A stretch of 63,775 nucleotides of DNA from Pseudomonadota bacterium (GTDB lineage: Bacteria > Tectomicrobia > Entotheonellia > Entotheonellales > Entotheonellaceae), in the NCBI GenBank assembly GCA_005777235.1, contig SXND01000039.1, positions 1 to 63,775 on the forward strand. Reading direction: 5' to 3'. Numbering within the stretch: position 1 is the stretch's first letter; each line of letters begins with the position of its first letter. The notes beneath the pieces are model-generated. The model saw only the letters and a list, made by a program, of their open reading frames with translations. It was not told the DNA's origin and made no database searches. This document shows, piece after piece, positions 27,941 to 37,047 of this stretch. Position numbers and translations under genes: made by a program.

Positions 27941-30310
27941 TCAGTGGCGTGGCGGTGTCAACGCGACAGCCAGGACGTCATCCATCGTCGCGGCGAACAC
28001 GAAACGCAGGCCACGGCGGAGTTTCGGTGGCATATCCGTGACATCCTGGCGGTTGCCTTCGGGCAGCACGACACATTGTACCCCGGCGCGTTTGGCCGCC
28101 AAAATTTTCTCGCGCACGCCGCCGACGGGCAAGACCTGGCCGCGGAGGGTGATTTCGCCGCTCATGGCCACGGTATGTAAGACGGGCCTGGCCGTGAGGA
28201 CGGAAATGAGCGCCACCGCCAGGGTAATCCCGGCGGAGGGGCCGTCTTTAGGAATCGCGCCCGCCGGGACATGAATATGCAAATCGCACTCCCGAAAGAC
28301 AGTCGGGGCAATGCCAAACACCTGCGCCCGCGCCCGCGTATAACTCAGGGCGGCTTGGGCCGATTCTTTCATGACTTCACCCAGAGAGCCGGTGAGTAAC
28401 AACTGGCCCGTGCCATCCATCATGGTCGCCTCGGCGTGCATGATTACGCCGCCGGACTCCGTCCAGGCCAGACTGGTGGCCACGCCCACCTCGTCGTGCT
28501 GCTGCTCGACTTCGGAGGAATACTTGCGCGTGCCAAGAGACCGCTGCACGTTGCCCGCGTGGACGTGGAACGTCCGTTCGTGCCCCTCGGCTACTTGGCG
28601 GGCAATTTTACGACAGATGGTGGCGAGTTCGCGTTCGAGATTCCGCACCCCCGCCTCACGGGTATAGGCCGTGATGATGTGGGCCAGCGCCGCGTCCGAC
28701 AGATGCAGATGCGGGGACACCAGGCCATGTTCGTGCAGTTGGCGTGGCAAAAGATAGCGCCGGGCAATGTGGCGCTTCTCGTCCTCCGCATAGCCGGCCA
28801 GGGTGATAATCTCCATGCGGTCCCGCAAGGCGCCGGGAATGGGATCGGCCAGGTTCGCGGTGGCGAGAAACATGACGCGCGACAAATCAAAGGGCATGCC
28901 GAGGTAATGATCGCTAAAGGTATCATTTTGTGCTGGATCAAGCACTTCCAGGAGTGCCGCGGCCGGGTCACCCCGGAAATCCGCGCCGAGCTTGTCGACC
29001 TCATCGAGCATGAAGACAGGGTTGGCCGAACCCGCCTGGTGGATGCTTTGCACGATACGACCGGGCAAGGCCCCCACATACGTGCGCCGATGCCCGCGGA
29101 TTTCGGCTTCGTCCCGGATACCCCCAAGCGAGAGGCGGACACATTTCCGCCCTAAGGCCCGTGCAATGGATTGCCCCAGGGAGGTTTTGCCCACGCCGGG
29201 CGGCCCCACAAAGCACAGAATCGGCCCTTTCATCTGTTGCTTGAGCTTGCAGACTCCGAGGTATTCGAGAATGCGTTCCTTGACGTGCTCCAGGCCATAG
29301 TGGCCTTCATCTAGCACCCGACGGGCTTCGTGCAAGTCGAGGTGGTCCGTGGTCATCACCCGCCAGGGTAATTCGATCAGCCACTCGAGGTAGGTGCGCA
29401 CCATGCTCGCTTCAGCGGCCTCAGGGTGCAAACGTTCGAGGCGTGTCAGTTGCTTACGACACTCCTGCTCGACGGTCGTCGGCAGGCTCAGTGTCTCCAG
29501 GCGTTCCTTGAGAATCAAGATGTCCGCCGCCGGCACATCCATCTCGCCCAACTCTTTTTGGATGGCCTTGAGTTGCTCGCGCAGAAAATACTCGTGCTGG
29601 GTCTTACTGATTTCCTCTTGCACCTCGGACTGAATACGGCGCTGCATCGCCATCATTTCCAGCTCTTTATGCAACAATTCTCCGGTGCGGCGCAAGCGGC
29701 GGATCGGATCGGGCATTTCGAGCAAGGTTTGCGCTTCCTCGACGCTCAGACCCAGATTGGCCACAATCATATCGGCCAAGCGCCCGGGGGCTTGCAGTTT
29801 GTCCGCCAAAATGAGCACATCAGGGGGAATGAGCTTTTCCATGGCGAGGAGCTGTTCAAGTTGCGCCCGCGTATGCTGCGTCAGCGCCTGCAATTCCAAG
29901 GCGGAGACGACCACCGTACTGGTTTCTTCCAGCGGGGCATAGCGCACACACCAGAAGGGCTGCAGTTGCATATAGGCCAGGATGCGGACTTTGTGGTGCC
30001 CTTGCACCAGGAGCTTGAGACGTCCATCTGGCATCTTAAACAGGCGGAGAATCGAGGACACGGTGCCCACGGTATACACATCATCCGGCTCAGGCTCTTC
30101 GACCGTGCCTTGGCGTTGCGTTACCAGGATCAGCTGACGGTCGGCATTGAAAGCACTCTCGACGGCTCGGATCGAAGCATCACGGCCGACTGGTAGGGGC
30201 ACCACCATATATGGAAAGATAACAATGTCACGGACTGGTAGGAGAGGTAATCCATGGTTTAATAGGCGGGATTGCTGCTTTCCAGTCACATTGCTTTGTG
30301 TGCCCTGCAT
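27941..30310 (-). CDS. lon: ATP-dependent protease Lon
   Basis: 789-residue Lon, normal length. N-terminal substrate domain (LPLLPVRDIVIFPYMVVPLPVGR), AAA+ module with Walker A CFVGPPGVGKTSLGQSIA and Walker B VFMLDEVDKLG, and protease domain with catalytic serine in KDGPSAGITLAVAL and lysine in GQVLPVGGVREKILAAKRAG. The frame is open 117 codons further upstream, but homology begins at the ATG at 30310, so the longer form is unlikely. Cytoplasmic quality-control protease; no heat-shock operator was recognised upstream. Confidence 0.96.
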   Translation of the reverse strand: MQGTQSNVTGKQQSRLLNHGLPLLPVRDIVIFPYMVVPLPVGRDASIRAVESAFNADRQLILVTQRQGTVEEPEPDDVYTVGTVSSILRLFKMPDGRLKLLVQGHHKVRILAYMQLQPFWCVRYAPLEETSTVVVSALELQALTQHTRAQLEQLLAMEKLIPPDVLILADKLQAPGRLADMIVANLGLSVEEAQTLLEMPDPIRRLRRTGELLHKELEMMAMQRRIQSEVQEEISKTQHEYFLREQLKAIQKELGEMDVPAADILILKERLETLSLPTTVEQECRKQLTRLERLHPEAAEASMVRTYLEWLIELPWRVMTTDHLDLHEARRVLDEGHYGLEHVKERILEYLGVCKLKQQMKGPILCFVGPPGVGKTSLGQSIARALGRKCVRLSLGGIRDEAEIRGHRRTYVGALPGRIVQSIHQAGSANPVFMLDEVDKLGADFRGDPAAALLEVLDPAQNDTFSDHYLGMPFDLSRVMFLATANLADPIPGALRDRMEIITLAGYAEDEKRHIARRYLLPRQLHEHGLVSPHLHLSDAALAHIITAYTREAGVRNLERELATICRKIARQVAEGHERTFHVHAGNVQRSLGTRKYSSEVEQQHDEVGVATSLAWTESGGVIMHAEATMMDGTGQLLLTGSLGEVMKESAQAALSYTRARAQVFGIAPTVFRECDLHIHVPAGAIPKDGPSAGITLAVALISVLTARPVLHTVAMSGEITLRGQVLPVGGVREKILAAKRAGVQCVVLPEGNRQDVTDMPPKLRRGLRFVFAATMDDVLAVALTPPRH

Positions 30311-30636
30311 GACTTTTCCATCCTCATCAACAGCCCATGCGTGTACCTTCGCCTTTGTACCTCTCTTGGCAAGAAGACACAGGTATGCATGCACACACGG
30401 CTCCCGCTCGCCCAAGCGTAAGGAGCAGCGCAAGAGCAATCTATCGTCAGCGGCAGCATACAGGTCTCGCTCGTCACTGTCAAAATTGGTGCAGACTGTG
30501 CAGCGCCCAGGCGTGGACGCGAGGCAGCCCTGTGCGTGCGGTGGAGAGAGTGAGGCTGCCGAGGCTGTTGACCACAGGATGGTCAGCAGCAGTGGGTGGG
30601 ACAGGCCGCCGCAGGCGGGGTGCTGACTACCCTGCG
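30311..30636. other. lon upstream region
   Basis: About 325 bases between the solute-binding-protein gene and lon, both on the minus strand. I saw no CIRCE or HAIR-type repeat and no strong hairpin. Likely holds the lon promoter. Confidence 0.35.
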
Positions 30637-31977
30637 CTATATTTTCCCCTTGTCTTTCCATTTTTTAAAGATACGCTTTACTTCATGGTCGGCTTGATTC
30701 ATGGCGTCTTCTGGTGACAACTTGCCCGAAGCCACCAGCGCACCCATGCTCGAAATGACCCAGGTGCTAAAAATTTCGTCGATGGCCACGTTGGCATAAC
30801 CTGGGTAGCCGATATTGGTGACCCAGGCCTCGCTGTCTTCCAAAATTTTATATTTGTCTGTGGGCTTGCTCTGCGGGTCATACGCAAGAAGATCTTTCAA
30901 CTCTGGCACGGTCTGGGGAAAGCATGGGAAGTTATAATACTCACTGGCTAAAAACGCTTGCTTGAAATTGTCAATATAATCCACCAGAAATTGTTTGGCA
31001 CCCTCGATATTATCGGCAAACTTCCAGATGACATAGACATCCATGACATGCTCGAGCCCTATGCGCCGCACTGGCCCTTTCGCCGCCTTGGCGAGCCAGA
31101 GGTTCTCGGCGACAGGCAGCTTCTGCTTCTCCCCTTCACGCGTGATGGAGATGGCGTTGAGGGCCAACGAGCCCGTCCCCGCCAGCATCAAGCGATTGTT
31201 GGAGGAAACATCCCAGGTGAAGACTTCATCGGTCATGGTGTCTTCGTAGAGGGCTTTGATAAACTTGAGGGCCTCCAGTGTCTCTTTGGATTTCAGGGCC
31301 GGATTGCCTGCGGCATCTTGTTCGGAAGCACCAAACGTATAGAGAATAGCCCGCATGGCCATATTGGTGTCAATCTCTGACGCCAAGCCAATGCCGACGG
31401 GGATGTTGTGCTTTTGTTTGATTTTCTTGCCGCCGTTGCGGATGTCGTCCCACGAATCAGGATACAGGCCGACATCGTCCCAGAGGTCACGGCGATAATG
31501 AATCACGTCGGGCATATAGCTGTCAGAAAAACCGTAGTATTTCTTCGTCTTGGGGTTATACGTGCTTTTGATGGCGAGGTCGATAGGTTTGCCATGCTTG
31601 CGCTGGCATTCCTCATAAATCTCGCGATGGTCGATCACGTGGTCCTCGTACATCGGCGGGGGCCAGAGGAACATCAAGAGGTCATGCCCCTTTTGGGCGG
31701 AGACTTCCGCTGCCGCACGGCTGTTCAGGCCGGCCAGACCAATAGTATCGACAATGACCTGGGTATTGTATTTGTCGCCCCAGGCTTTCACATAGGTGTC
31801 GCTAAACCATTTATCGTACCCTGGGATGGAATGATTCCATTGGAGGATTTTAAGCGTTTTTGGCTGGGCGTACCCTGGACGAGGGACGAGGAGAGCTGTC
31901 GTCAGACCAGCAGAGAGGGCAGCAGTACTTTGCAGGAACGTGCGTCTTGAGACGGACTCTAGCAGTCGTGATGCCAT
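30637..31977 (-). CDS. Tat-exported extracellular solute-binding protein (family 1)
   Basis: 446 residues. The N-terminus carries a twin-arginine signal (SRRTFLQSTAALSAGLTTALL) and cleavage near GYAQ. The mature part is a two-lobed sugar/oligosaccharide-type binding protein: ILQWNHSIPGYDKWF, YGFSDSYMPDVIHYRRDLWDDVG and PVGIGLASEIDTN. ATG at 31977 is preferred because GGGGAG lies six bases upstream. No permease or ATPase genes adjoin it, so it is an orphan component. Ligand unknown. Confidence 0.82.
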   Translation of the reverse strand: MASRLLESVSRRTFLQSTAALSAGLTTALLVPRPGYAQPKTLKILQWNHSIPGYDKWFSDTYVKAWGDKYNTQVIVDTIGLAGLNSRAAAEVSAQKGHDLLMFLWPPPMYEDHVIDHREIYEECQRKHGKPIDLAIKSTYNPKTKKYYGFSDSYMPDVIHYRRDLWDDVGLYPDSWDDIRNGGKKIKQKHNIPVGIGLASEIDTNMAMRAILYTFGASEQDAAGNPALKSKETLEALKFIKALYEDTMTDEVFTWDVSSNNRLMLAGTGSLALNAISITREGEKQKLPVAENLWLAKAAKGPVRRIGLEHVMDVYVIWKFADNIEGAKQFLVDYIDNFKQAFLASEYYNFPCFPQTVPELKDLLAYDPQSKPTDKYKILEDSEAWVTNIGYPGYANVAIDEIFSTWVISSMGALVASGKLSPEDAMNQADHEVKRIFKKWKDKGKI

Positions 31978-32151
31978 GCTCATCTCCCCTGGACATGCGC
32001 TGAGCAGTGGGGCATGCCCCATGCTCTCCTAGGAGACGGGATTAAAACATGGCGCTAGAAGGCTGTCAACCGCAGACGCAATCGGGCAAAGGCGTCGCAG
32101 TGACACGGAAGGGGCAAGGCAGCACCGAGGACAAGGCATGGACACGGTGAG

Positions 32152-32181
32152 GCGGAAGCCTCATGAGGTGCAGGCTTCCGC
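32152..32181 (-). terminator. Hairpin after the small minus-strand gene
   Basis: Perfect ten-base inverted repeat gcggaagcct (32152-32161) and aggcttccgc (32172-32181), located 24 bases past the stop of the 86-residue gene. No T tract, so it could equally be a structured spacer. Confidence 0.45.
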
Positions 32182-32205
32182 ATGTTTCTCACCGCTGCGC
32201 TGGCC

Positions 32206-32466
32206 TTAGCCACACATCACACGGATGTAGAGATGGGGATAATTTTGGGCCAAGAGATCTGCGGCAGAACTGGCAGACAGTGGCTGGTACGTGGGGCGTG
32301 TCGAACGCCGCAGCAAGGCCATCGAAGCCACCAGCGAGTTCAAAAAGCCAGTGATTCGCCCCTCAGCAGTGACGGGGGAAACGGGCACGACGTGGCGACC
32401 ATATTCGGCGTCTTGCCACACATCTTCAGTCACGGTTTCTTCGGTTATATCATCAACGTACGGCAT
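32206..32466 (-). CDS. Small protein divergent from a LysR regulator, unknown
   Basis: 86 residues with an acidic start (MPYVDDITEETVTEDVWQDAEYG) and a slightly hydrophobic middle (GFLNSLVASMALL). ATG at 32466 has AAGGA eight bases upstream. No recognisable family. Its head-to-head placement with the LysR gene suggests it may be a target of that regulator, as is usual for LysR genes. Confidence 0.5.
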   Translation of the reverse strand: MPYVDDITEETVTEDVWQDAEYGRHVVPVSPVTAEGRITGFLNSLVASMALLRRSTRPTYQPLSASSAADLLAQNYPHLYIRVMCG

Positions 32467-32519
32467 GATCGGCATCCTTCTCGTGTATCCGTATCTTGTC
32501 TAGTGAGACAAGATGTGGT

Positions 32520-32747
32520 CTTGCACATTTTTCTCACAACTTTCTTAGGCATTTCATGCAAAGTTCATCTGACTGCCTTGCACTTGAGCTATAGTGTAAC
32601 TCAGGTTTTCCAAGAGTAAAAACGCATTGATTTCATGCAAGCAATGAAGGAATGTACTATCGATTGCCGACATGCCTATGATGAAGAAATGTACTATGCG
32701 TTGCTTGTATCGTGCTCATCAAAAAACGTACTGGTAGGGAGCCGCAC
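32520..32747. promoter_or_regulatory. AT-rich divergent promoter region with two pairs of direct repeats
   Basis: The gap between the 86-residue gene and the LysR gene contains atttcatgcaa at 32551-32561 and again at 32630-32640, and the 17-base near-repeats aatgtactatcgattgc (32651-32667) and aatgtactatgcgttgc (32688-32704). The second pair is 37 bases apart centre to centre and lies just before the LysR start, fitting an autoregulatory operator, though this is inference. Confidence 0.5.
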
Positions 32748-33704
32748 ATGGAGATCTTGGACACCAGGCAGTTGCTGGCGTTTATTACTATTGTCAAAAC
32801 CGGTAGTTTTACTAACTCGGCCCGCGAGTTACATCTTACACAGTCTGCATTGAGCCATCAAATTAAGAGCTTAGAGACGCAGTTAGAAACTCAAGTGTTT
32901 GCGCGCCTCGGGAAGCGGGTGGTGCTCACACAAAGTGGGGAGGTCTTGTTACCATACGCCACCGCGGTGCTGGAGCAGCTCCAGGCCGCTCGTGAAGCGA
33001 TTACCACCCTGCGCGAGCCTGGGCATGGCCGGCTGCGGGTGAGTGCGGCGAGTTACAGTTGTTACCAGATTTTGCCCCATATCCTGCGCGAATTTTGTAC
33101 CACCTATCCCCACATCGAGCTGTTCGTCGATGCCGCGTACACCGATCAAGCGGTGCAGGGCTTGCTGGGGGGCTCGCTGGACGTCGGCATCTTTGTGCTG
33201 CCCCAAAATACGGATGGGTTGTACGTGGAGCCGTTGTGTAAAGACGAGCTCGTGGTCATTGTGGCTCCGCAGCATGCCTGGGCACGCCGCCGGCATGTGC
33301 AGTGGTCAGACCTCGCCACGCAAGTGCTGATTACCTACAACCATGCGAGCGAGACCTTTCAGCTGATTCAACGTGAGCTCCACAAACGTGGCGTGAGCAT
33401 TCACGAAACCATGGAAGTCTGGCATGGCGCAGCCGTGATGGAGATGGTGAAGGTCGGTCTTGGCGTGGCGCTGCTCCCACGGTGGGTGATCCGTGAGGAT
33501 GTCCATGCCGGCACGCTGAAAGCTCTCCCCCTTGGGCGGGGTGGGGTCAAACGGCAGTGGGTCGTGGCGCACGTGAAGGCCACGCCGCTCGCCGAATATG
33601 AGCGCGCGTTTCTGCAATTGTGCCATAAATGGTACCCGGAACTCATGGCGAACGGGCACATCGAGGCGCCGTCAGACAGCGCGCTGGCGCTCCCGCACGC
33701 CTGA
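32748..33704 (+). CDS. LysR-family transcriptional regulator
   Basis: 318 residues. Winged helix-turn-helix at the N-terminus (LDTRQLLAFITIVKTGSFTNSARELHLTQSALSHQIKSLE) and a periplasmic-binding-like effector domain (LRVSAASYSCYQILPHILREF; GGSLDVGIFVLP; VVIVAPQHAWA). Start at 32748 has GGGAG upstream. Effector and targets unknown; candidates are the divergent small gene and itself. Confidence 0.92.
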   Translation: MEILDTRQLLAFITIVKTGSFTNSARELHLTQSALSHQIKSLETQLETQVFARLGKRVVLTQSGEVLLPYATAVLEQLQAAREAITTLREPGHGRLRVSAASYSCYQILPHILREFCTTYPHIELFVDAAYTDQAVQGLLGGSLDVGIFVLPQNTDGLYVEPLCKDELVVIVAPQHAWARRRHVQWSDLATQVLITYNHASETFQLIQRELHKRGVSIHETMEVWHGAAVMEMVKVGLGVALLPRWVIREDVHAGTLKALPLGRGGVKRQWVVAHVKATPLAEYERAFLQLCHKWYPELMANGHIEAPSDSALALPHA

Positions 33705-33729
33705 GGCAGACGTTAACTTCTTGCTGTGG

Positions 33730-34125
33730 ATGGGTCTGATGTCCAGTCCTCTCTATGCTGACATTTATGCGCTGGTCCGGCTCATTCCGCTGGGCGAAGT
33801 GGCCACCTACGGACAGATTGCCGCACTTATGGGGCCGCCCGTCACGGCGCAACACGTTGGTGAGGCCATGGCGGCCCTGCGTGCGACGCCTGCCGAGCCC
33901 CCGGTGCCCTGGCATCGGGTGATAAACGCCCAAGGCAAAGTGAGCACGGGACCACACCAGCAGTCCCTCCTGGAACGCGAAGGCGTGCATTTCGACACCA
34001 AAGAGGTGACCAATCTGCGACGTTTTGGCTGGGCCGGGCCGGATCCCGCCTGGGCCGCCGCCCACGGGTATGTGCTCCCTAGCCAGCAAGGGGGCGAGGC
34101 ACGACGACAACTGGAGTTATTTTGA
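33730..34125 (+). CDS. MGMT-family alkyltransferase-like protein
   Basis: 131-residue DNA-binding domain of the O6-alkylguanine-DNA alkyltransferase family. The active-site motif PCHR is replaced by PWHRVINAQGKVS, so the methyl-accepting cysteine is absent: this is an ATL (alkyltransferase-like) protein, which flags O6-alkylguanine for nucleotide excision repair rather than removing the adduct. Helix-turn-helix region IPLGEVATYGQIAALMGPPVTAQHVGEAM. Start could be 33730 or 33739. Confidence 0.87.
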   Translation: MGLMSSPLYADIYALVRLIPLGEVATYGQIAALMGPPVTAQHVGEAMAALRATPAEPPVPWHRVINAQGKVSTGPHQQSLLEREGVHFDTKEVTNLRRFGWAGPDPAWAAAHGYVLPSQQGGEARRQLELF

Positions 34126-34203
34126 TGCGGATGATGACGTGTGGCCTGGAGGCGGAGCGGGAGTATCGCAGGCCGGCCCCGCTCCACTGACTCTCTGGCG
34201 TCG

Positions 34204-35130
34204 CTACTCCCAGCGGACTTGATCCTCGGCCCAGGCTTTAATGAGATGGTGGGCGATGGCAATGGGGGCAGGCACACGGAGCTCGGGATGGTCGCCGCGG
34301 AGGGCCGATAGCACCTCAGCCCGCGAGAACCAGCGCACATCCGTCATTTCTTCGTTATCGATATGGATGTCGGTGGTCAAGGCACGGCCATGGCACCCGA
34401 TCATCAGCGACGACGGAAAGGGCCAGGGTTGGGAGGAATGATAGTGCACTGCGCCAACCTTGATACCCGCCTCTTCCATGACTTCGCGGCGTACGGCCTC
34501 TTCAAGACACTCGCCCTGATCCATAAACCCGGCGAGGGCCGAATACGTGCCGGTGCGGGACAAGCGTCCCCGACTCTGTCCCAGCAAGCAGCGCGCGCCA
34601 TCCGTCACCACCATAATGGCCACCGGGTCAGTGCGAGGGAAATGCTCCGCCTTACACGCCGCGCACTTGCGCACCTGGCCGCCTCGGCTTTGCTGCGTCG
34701 GTTGCCCACAGACGCTGCAAAAGCGGTGGCGCTTGTGCCAATCAAGCTGCGACCGGCTCTGGGCCAAAATCCCAGCTTCGGGGGTATTCAGGCAGGTGGC
34801 CGCCGCCCGAGAATCCTCAAAACGCCAGGTGGCGTCGAGACGCAGGGGCTCGCGGGGGTCTTCCAGGTGCGACACGTCAATGGCAAAGTGGGCCACCCCG
34901 TCCTCGAGACCGAGGAATACCGGCGGCACGGGAAGCTGTAGGTGGGCCAGAGCCGCGGGACTGAGCCACCCGAGGCGTGTTTCCGGCTCGGTCTGGATGA
35001 GCACATTGAGCTGCCAGAGCGGTAGGAAACGACTCTGTGCATTGACGACTTGCGCATCGAGCCAGGCCTGGTCACGGCGCTGCGTGTCACCACGGTCCAG
35101 GGGGTTTCCAGCAAATACATGTGGCTGCAT
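34204..35130 (-). CDS. nudC: NADH pyrophosphatase / RNA NAD-decapping Nudix enzyme
   Basis: 308 residues with all NudC features: a four-cysteine zinc site (FCSVCGQ...RKCAACK), FPRTDPVAIMVV, the Nudix box GFMDQGECLEEAVRREVMEEAGI and the NADH-specific motif SQPWPFPSSLM. It hydrolyses NADH and removes NAD caps from RNA. It converges with the ATL gene. Confidence 0.95.
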   Translation of the reverse strand: MQPHVFAGNPLDRGDTQRRDQAWLDAQVVNAQSRFLPLWQLNVLIQTEPETRLGWLSPAALAHLQLPVPPVFLGLEDGVAHFAIDVSHLEDPREPLRLDATWRFEDSRAAATCLNTPEAGILAQSRSQLDWHKRHRFCSVCGQPTQQSRGGQVRKCAACKAEHFPRTDPVAIMVVTDGARCLLGQSRGRLSRTGTYSALAGFMDQGECLEEAVRREVMEEAGIKVGAVHYHSSQPWPFPSSLMIGCHGRALTTDIHIDNEEMTDVRWFSRAEVLSALRGDHPELRVPAPIAIAHHLIKAWAEDQVRWE

Positions 35131-35500
35131 AGGCCCTATTCCACTTTGTGATGTTAGGGGCGCATCGTGCGAGGGTGTATAATAGCGTGTGCGCCCCTAG
35201 GATGCCAGGAGGGTGGGCCGTCTTTGCGTTGCAAGATGCCCTGCCTTCCTGTGTGACAATTCCCCACGGCCCAAGCCGAAGGCTTCTTGGGACAAGTCCC
35301 AGATATTGTTGTCCCAATCTCGTCAGAGAGTGTAGCGGCCTCGACAAGAAAGTGCAACGCTGGGCCTGTTGACGCAGTCCCCGCCTTCTCTCCCCATGGA
35401 TACATCCAGGGGTTGTACGAAGGTTTCGATCAAAACCCGCGTATTGCCACTGGCAGGACGTCCTCTAGTGGCTGCATGTACAAGAAAGTAGGAGACAACC
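35131..35500. other. Divergent intergenic region
   Basis: About 370 bases between nudC (minus) and the FAA hydrolase (plus). A TATAAT-like hexamer occurs at 35177-35182 on the plus strand; otherwise no gene, repeat or RNA was recognised. Confidence 0.35.
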
Positions 35501-36187
35501 ATGTCATACGTCATTCAGCCACCCGCCGTGCCAACAGTCCCCGTGCAAGGCACCACGGAGGTCTTTCCCATACACCGTATCTACTGTGTGGGGCGCAACT
35601 ACGCCGCCCATGCCATCGAAATGGGGCATGATCCTGACCGCGAGCCACCGTTCTTTTTCCAGAAAAACCCCGACACCATCGTGCGAGACGGCGGGGTGTT
35701 TCCGTATCCCAGCCAGTCGCATGATGTGCATTTTGAAATTGAGATGGTCGTCGCCCTGAGCAGCGGCGGCAAAGACATCCCGGTCGCGCACGCGCTGGAT
35801 CACGTGTTTGGCTATGCGGTCGGCATCGACATGACCCGCCGTGATTTGCAAGAAGAGGCCAAGAAGATGGGACGCCCCTGGGAAGTGGGCAAAGCGTTTG
35901 AGTACGCGTCGCCGTGTAGCGAGATCGTCCCTGCGAGCCATACTGGGCATCCTGACCGCGGAGCCGTGTGGCTTCGGGTGAATGGCAACTTGCGGCAGAA
36001 GGGCGACCTGAATCAGCTGATCTGGAAGGTGCCGGAGATTATCTCCTACCTCTCCAGCCTGTTTACCCTGGCTCCTGGGGATCTGATTTACTCGGGCACG
36101 CCTGCCGGGGTGGGCCCGACCGTGCCTGGGGATGTGCTCCACGGCGGCGTGGACGAAGTGGGTGAGATCACCATCAAGGTGCAGTGA
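35501..36187 (+). CDS. Fumarylacetoacetate-hydrolase-family enzyme
   Basis: 228 residues. Typical FAH core: IYCVGRNYAAHAIEMG, PFFFQKNPDTIV, the metal-binding HFEIEMVVALS, YAVGIDMTRRDLQEEAKKMGRPWEVGK and GDLIYSGTPAGVGP. The size and the RRDLQ-x-GRPW-x-GK pattern are those of fumarylpyruvate/maleylpyruvate hydrolases and related oxaloacetate tautomerases. ATG at 35501 follows TAGGAG. The C-C bond hydrolysed cannot be fixed from sequence; no aromatic-ring genes are adjacent. Confidence 0.87.
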   Translation: MSYVIQPPAVPTVPVQGTTEVFPIHRIYCVGRNYAAHAIEMGHDPDREPPFFFQKNPDTIVRDGGVFPYPSQSHDVHFEIEMVVALSSGGKDIPVAHALDHVFGYAVGIDMTRRDLQEEAKKMGRPWEVGKAFEYASPCSEIVPASHTGHPDRGAVWLRVNGNLRQKGDLNQLIWKVPEIISYLSSLFTLAPGDLIYSGTPAGVGPTVPGDVLHGGVDEVGEITIKVQ

Positions 36188-36283
36188 TGGCCGCGTGGCC
36201 ATCACCCGCCAAGGGGTATGCACCATGGTCTTGGTGGGCTCTTCCCCGCCAAGACTTCTTCTCTGTGTAGAAACGATGTTGTT

Positions 36284-37036
36284 ATGCCCATACGCCTCCT
36301 GGTGTTTCTGCTACTGTCCCTCCTCCCACTTGTGGCCCTACGCCTCGAAAGAGCGGTGGGGGCTGCGCCGTCCAGCCGCGCTTCCCTTGAGGCGGCGGAC
36401 GCGCTGTTTTCGTATGGCGAAGATCACGCGCGGGATCAGCAGGCCCTCACCCTCCTGGAGCGCGTCTTAGCACGTGAGCCGCAGAGTTATCAGGCCCTCT
36501 GGCGGGCCACGCGGGCCGCGTATCATGTCGGTGATGAGGCTGAGGAGCGTGCCAAGGTGGCCTCGTTCGAGCGTGGGATACAGTGGGGACAGCAGGCTGT
36601 GGCACAGCAGCCCGAGGGCGTTGAGGGCCATTTCTGGCTGGGTGCCAATTATGGGGGCTTGAGCAGCGTCAAAGGGCTCGTGCAGGCTCTGGCAATGGTA
36701 CAGCAGGTGCGGACCGAGATGGAGACGGCCCTACGTTTGCAGGCGGACTATGAACAGGGGAGTGCCTACCGCGCCTTGGGAGAGCTGGCACGGCAATTGC
36801 CAGGCGTCTTGGGCGGTAGTCGCAAGCGCGCCTTAGCCTATCTGGAACAGGGTGTGCGCGTGGCGCCCCAGAACCTGGCGCTCAAACTTTCCCTGGCACG
36901 CGCCTATCGTGAGGCCGACCAACACGAGGCGAGCCGACAACAGTTACGCGAGATTCTCCACATGCCACGCCGTCCGGCACGCGCCATCGCCGACAGTCGA
37001 ACGCAGGACAAGGCCAGGCAATTACTGGCGCAGTAA
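36284..37036 (+). CDS. TPR protein resembling the TRAP-transporter T component (TatT)
   Basis: 250 residues with a signal anchor (IRLLVFLLLSLLPLVAL) and helical repeats. The pattern FERGIQWGQQAVAQQPEGVEGHFWLGANYG, then GSAYRALGELARQLPGVLGGSRKRALAYLEQGVRVAPQN, closely follows TatT-type proteins known from Treponema TRAP systems. No TRAP permease genes are beside it; a truncated TAXI receptor elsewhere in the window is of another TRAP class. Start chosen at the ATG just before the signal; upstream codons look non-coding. Confidence 0.7.
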   Translation: MPIRLLVFLLLSLLPLVALRLERAVGAAPSSRASLEAADALFSYGEDHARDQQALTLLERVLAREPQSYQALWRATRAAYHVGDEAEERAKVASFERGIQWGQQAVAQQPEGVEGHFWLGANYGGLSSVKGLVQALAMVQQVRTEMETALRLQADYEQGSAYRALGELARQLPGVLGGSRKRALAYLEQGVRVAPQNLALKLSLARAYREADQHEASRQQLREILHMPRRPARAIADSRTQDKARQLLAQ

Positions 37037-37047
37037 AGGATCTATCT

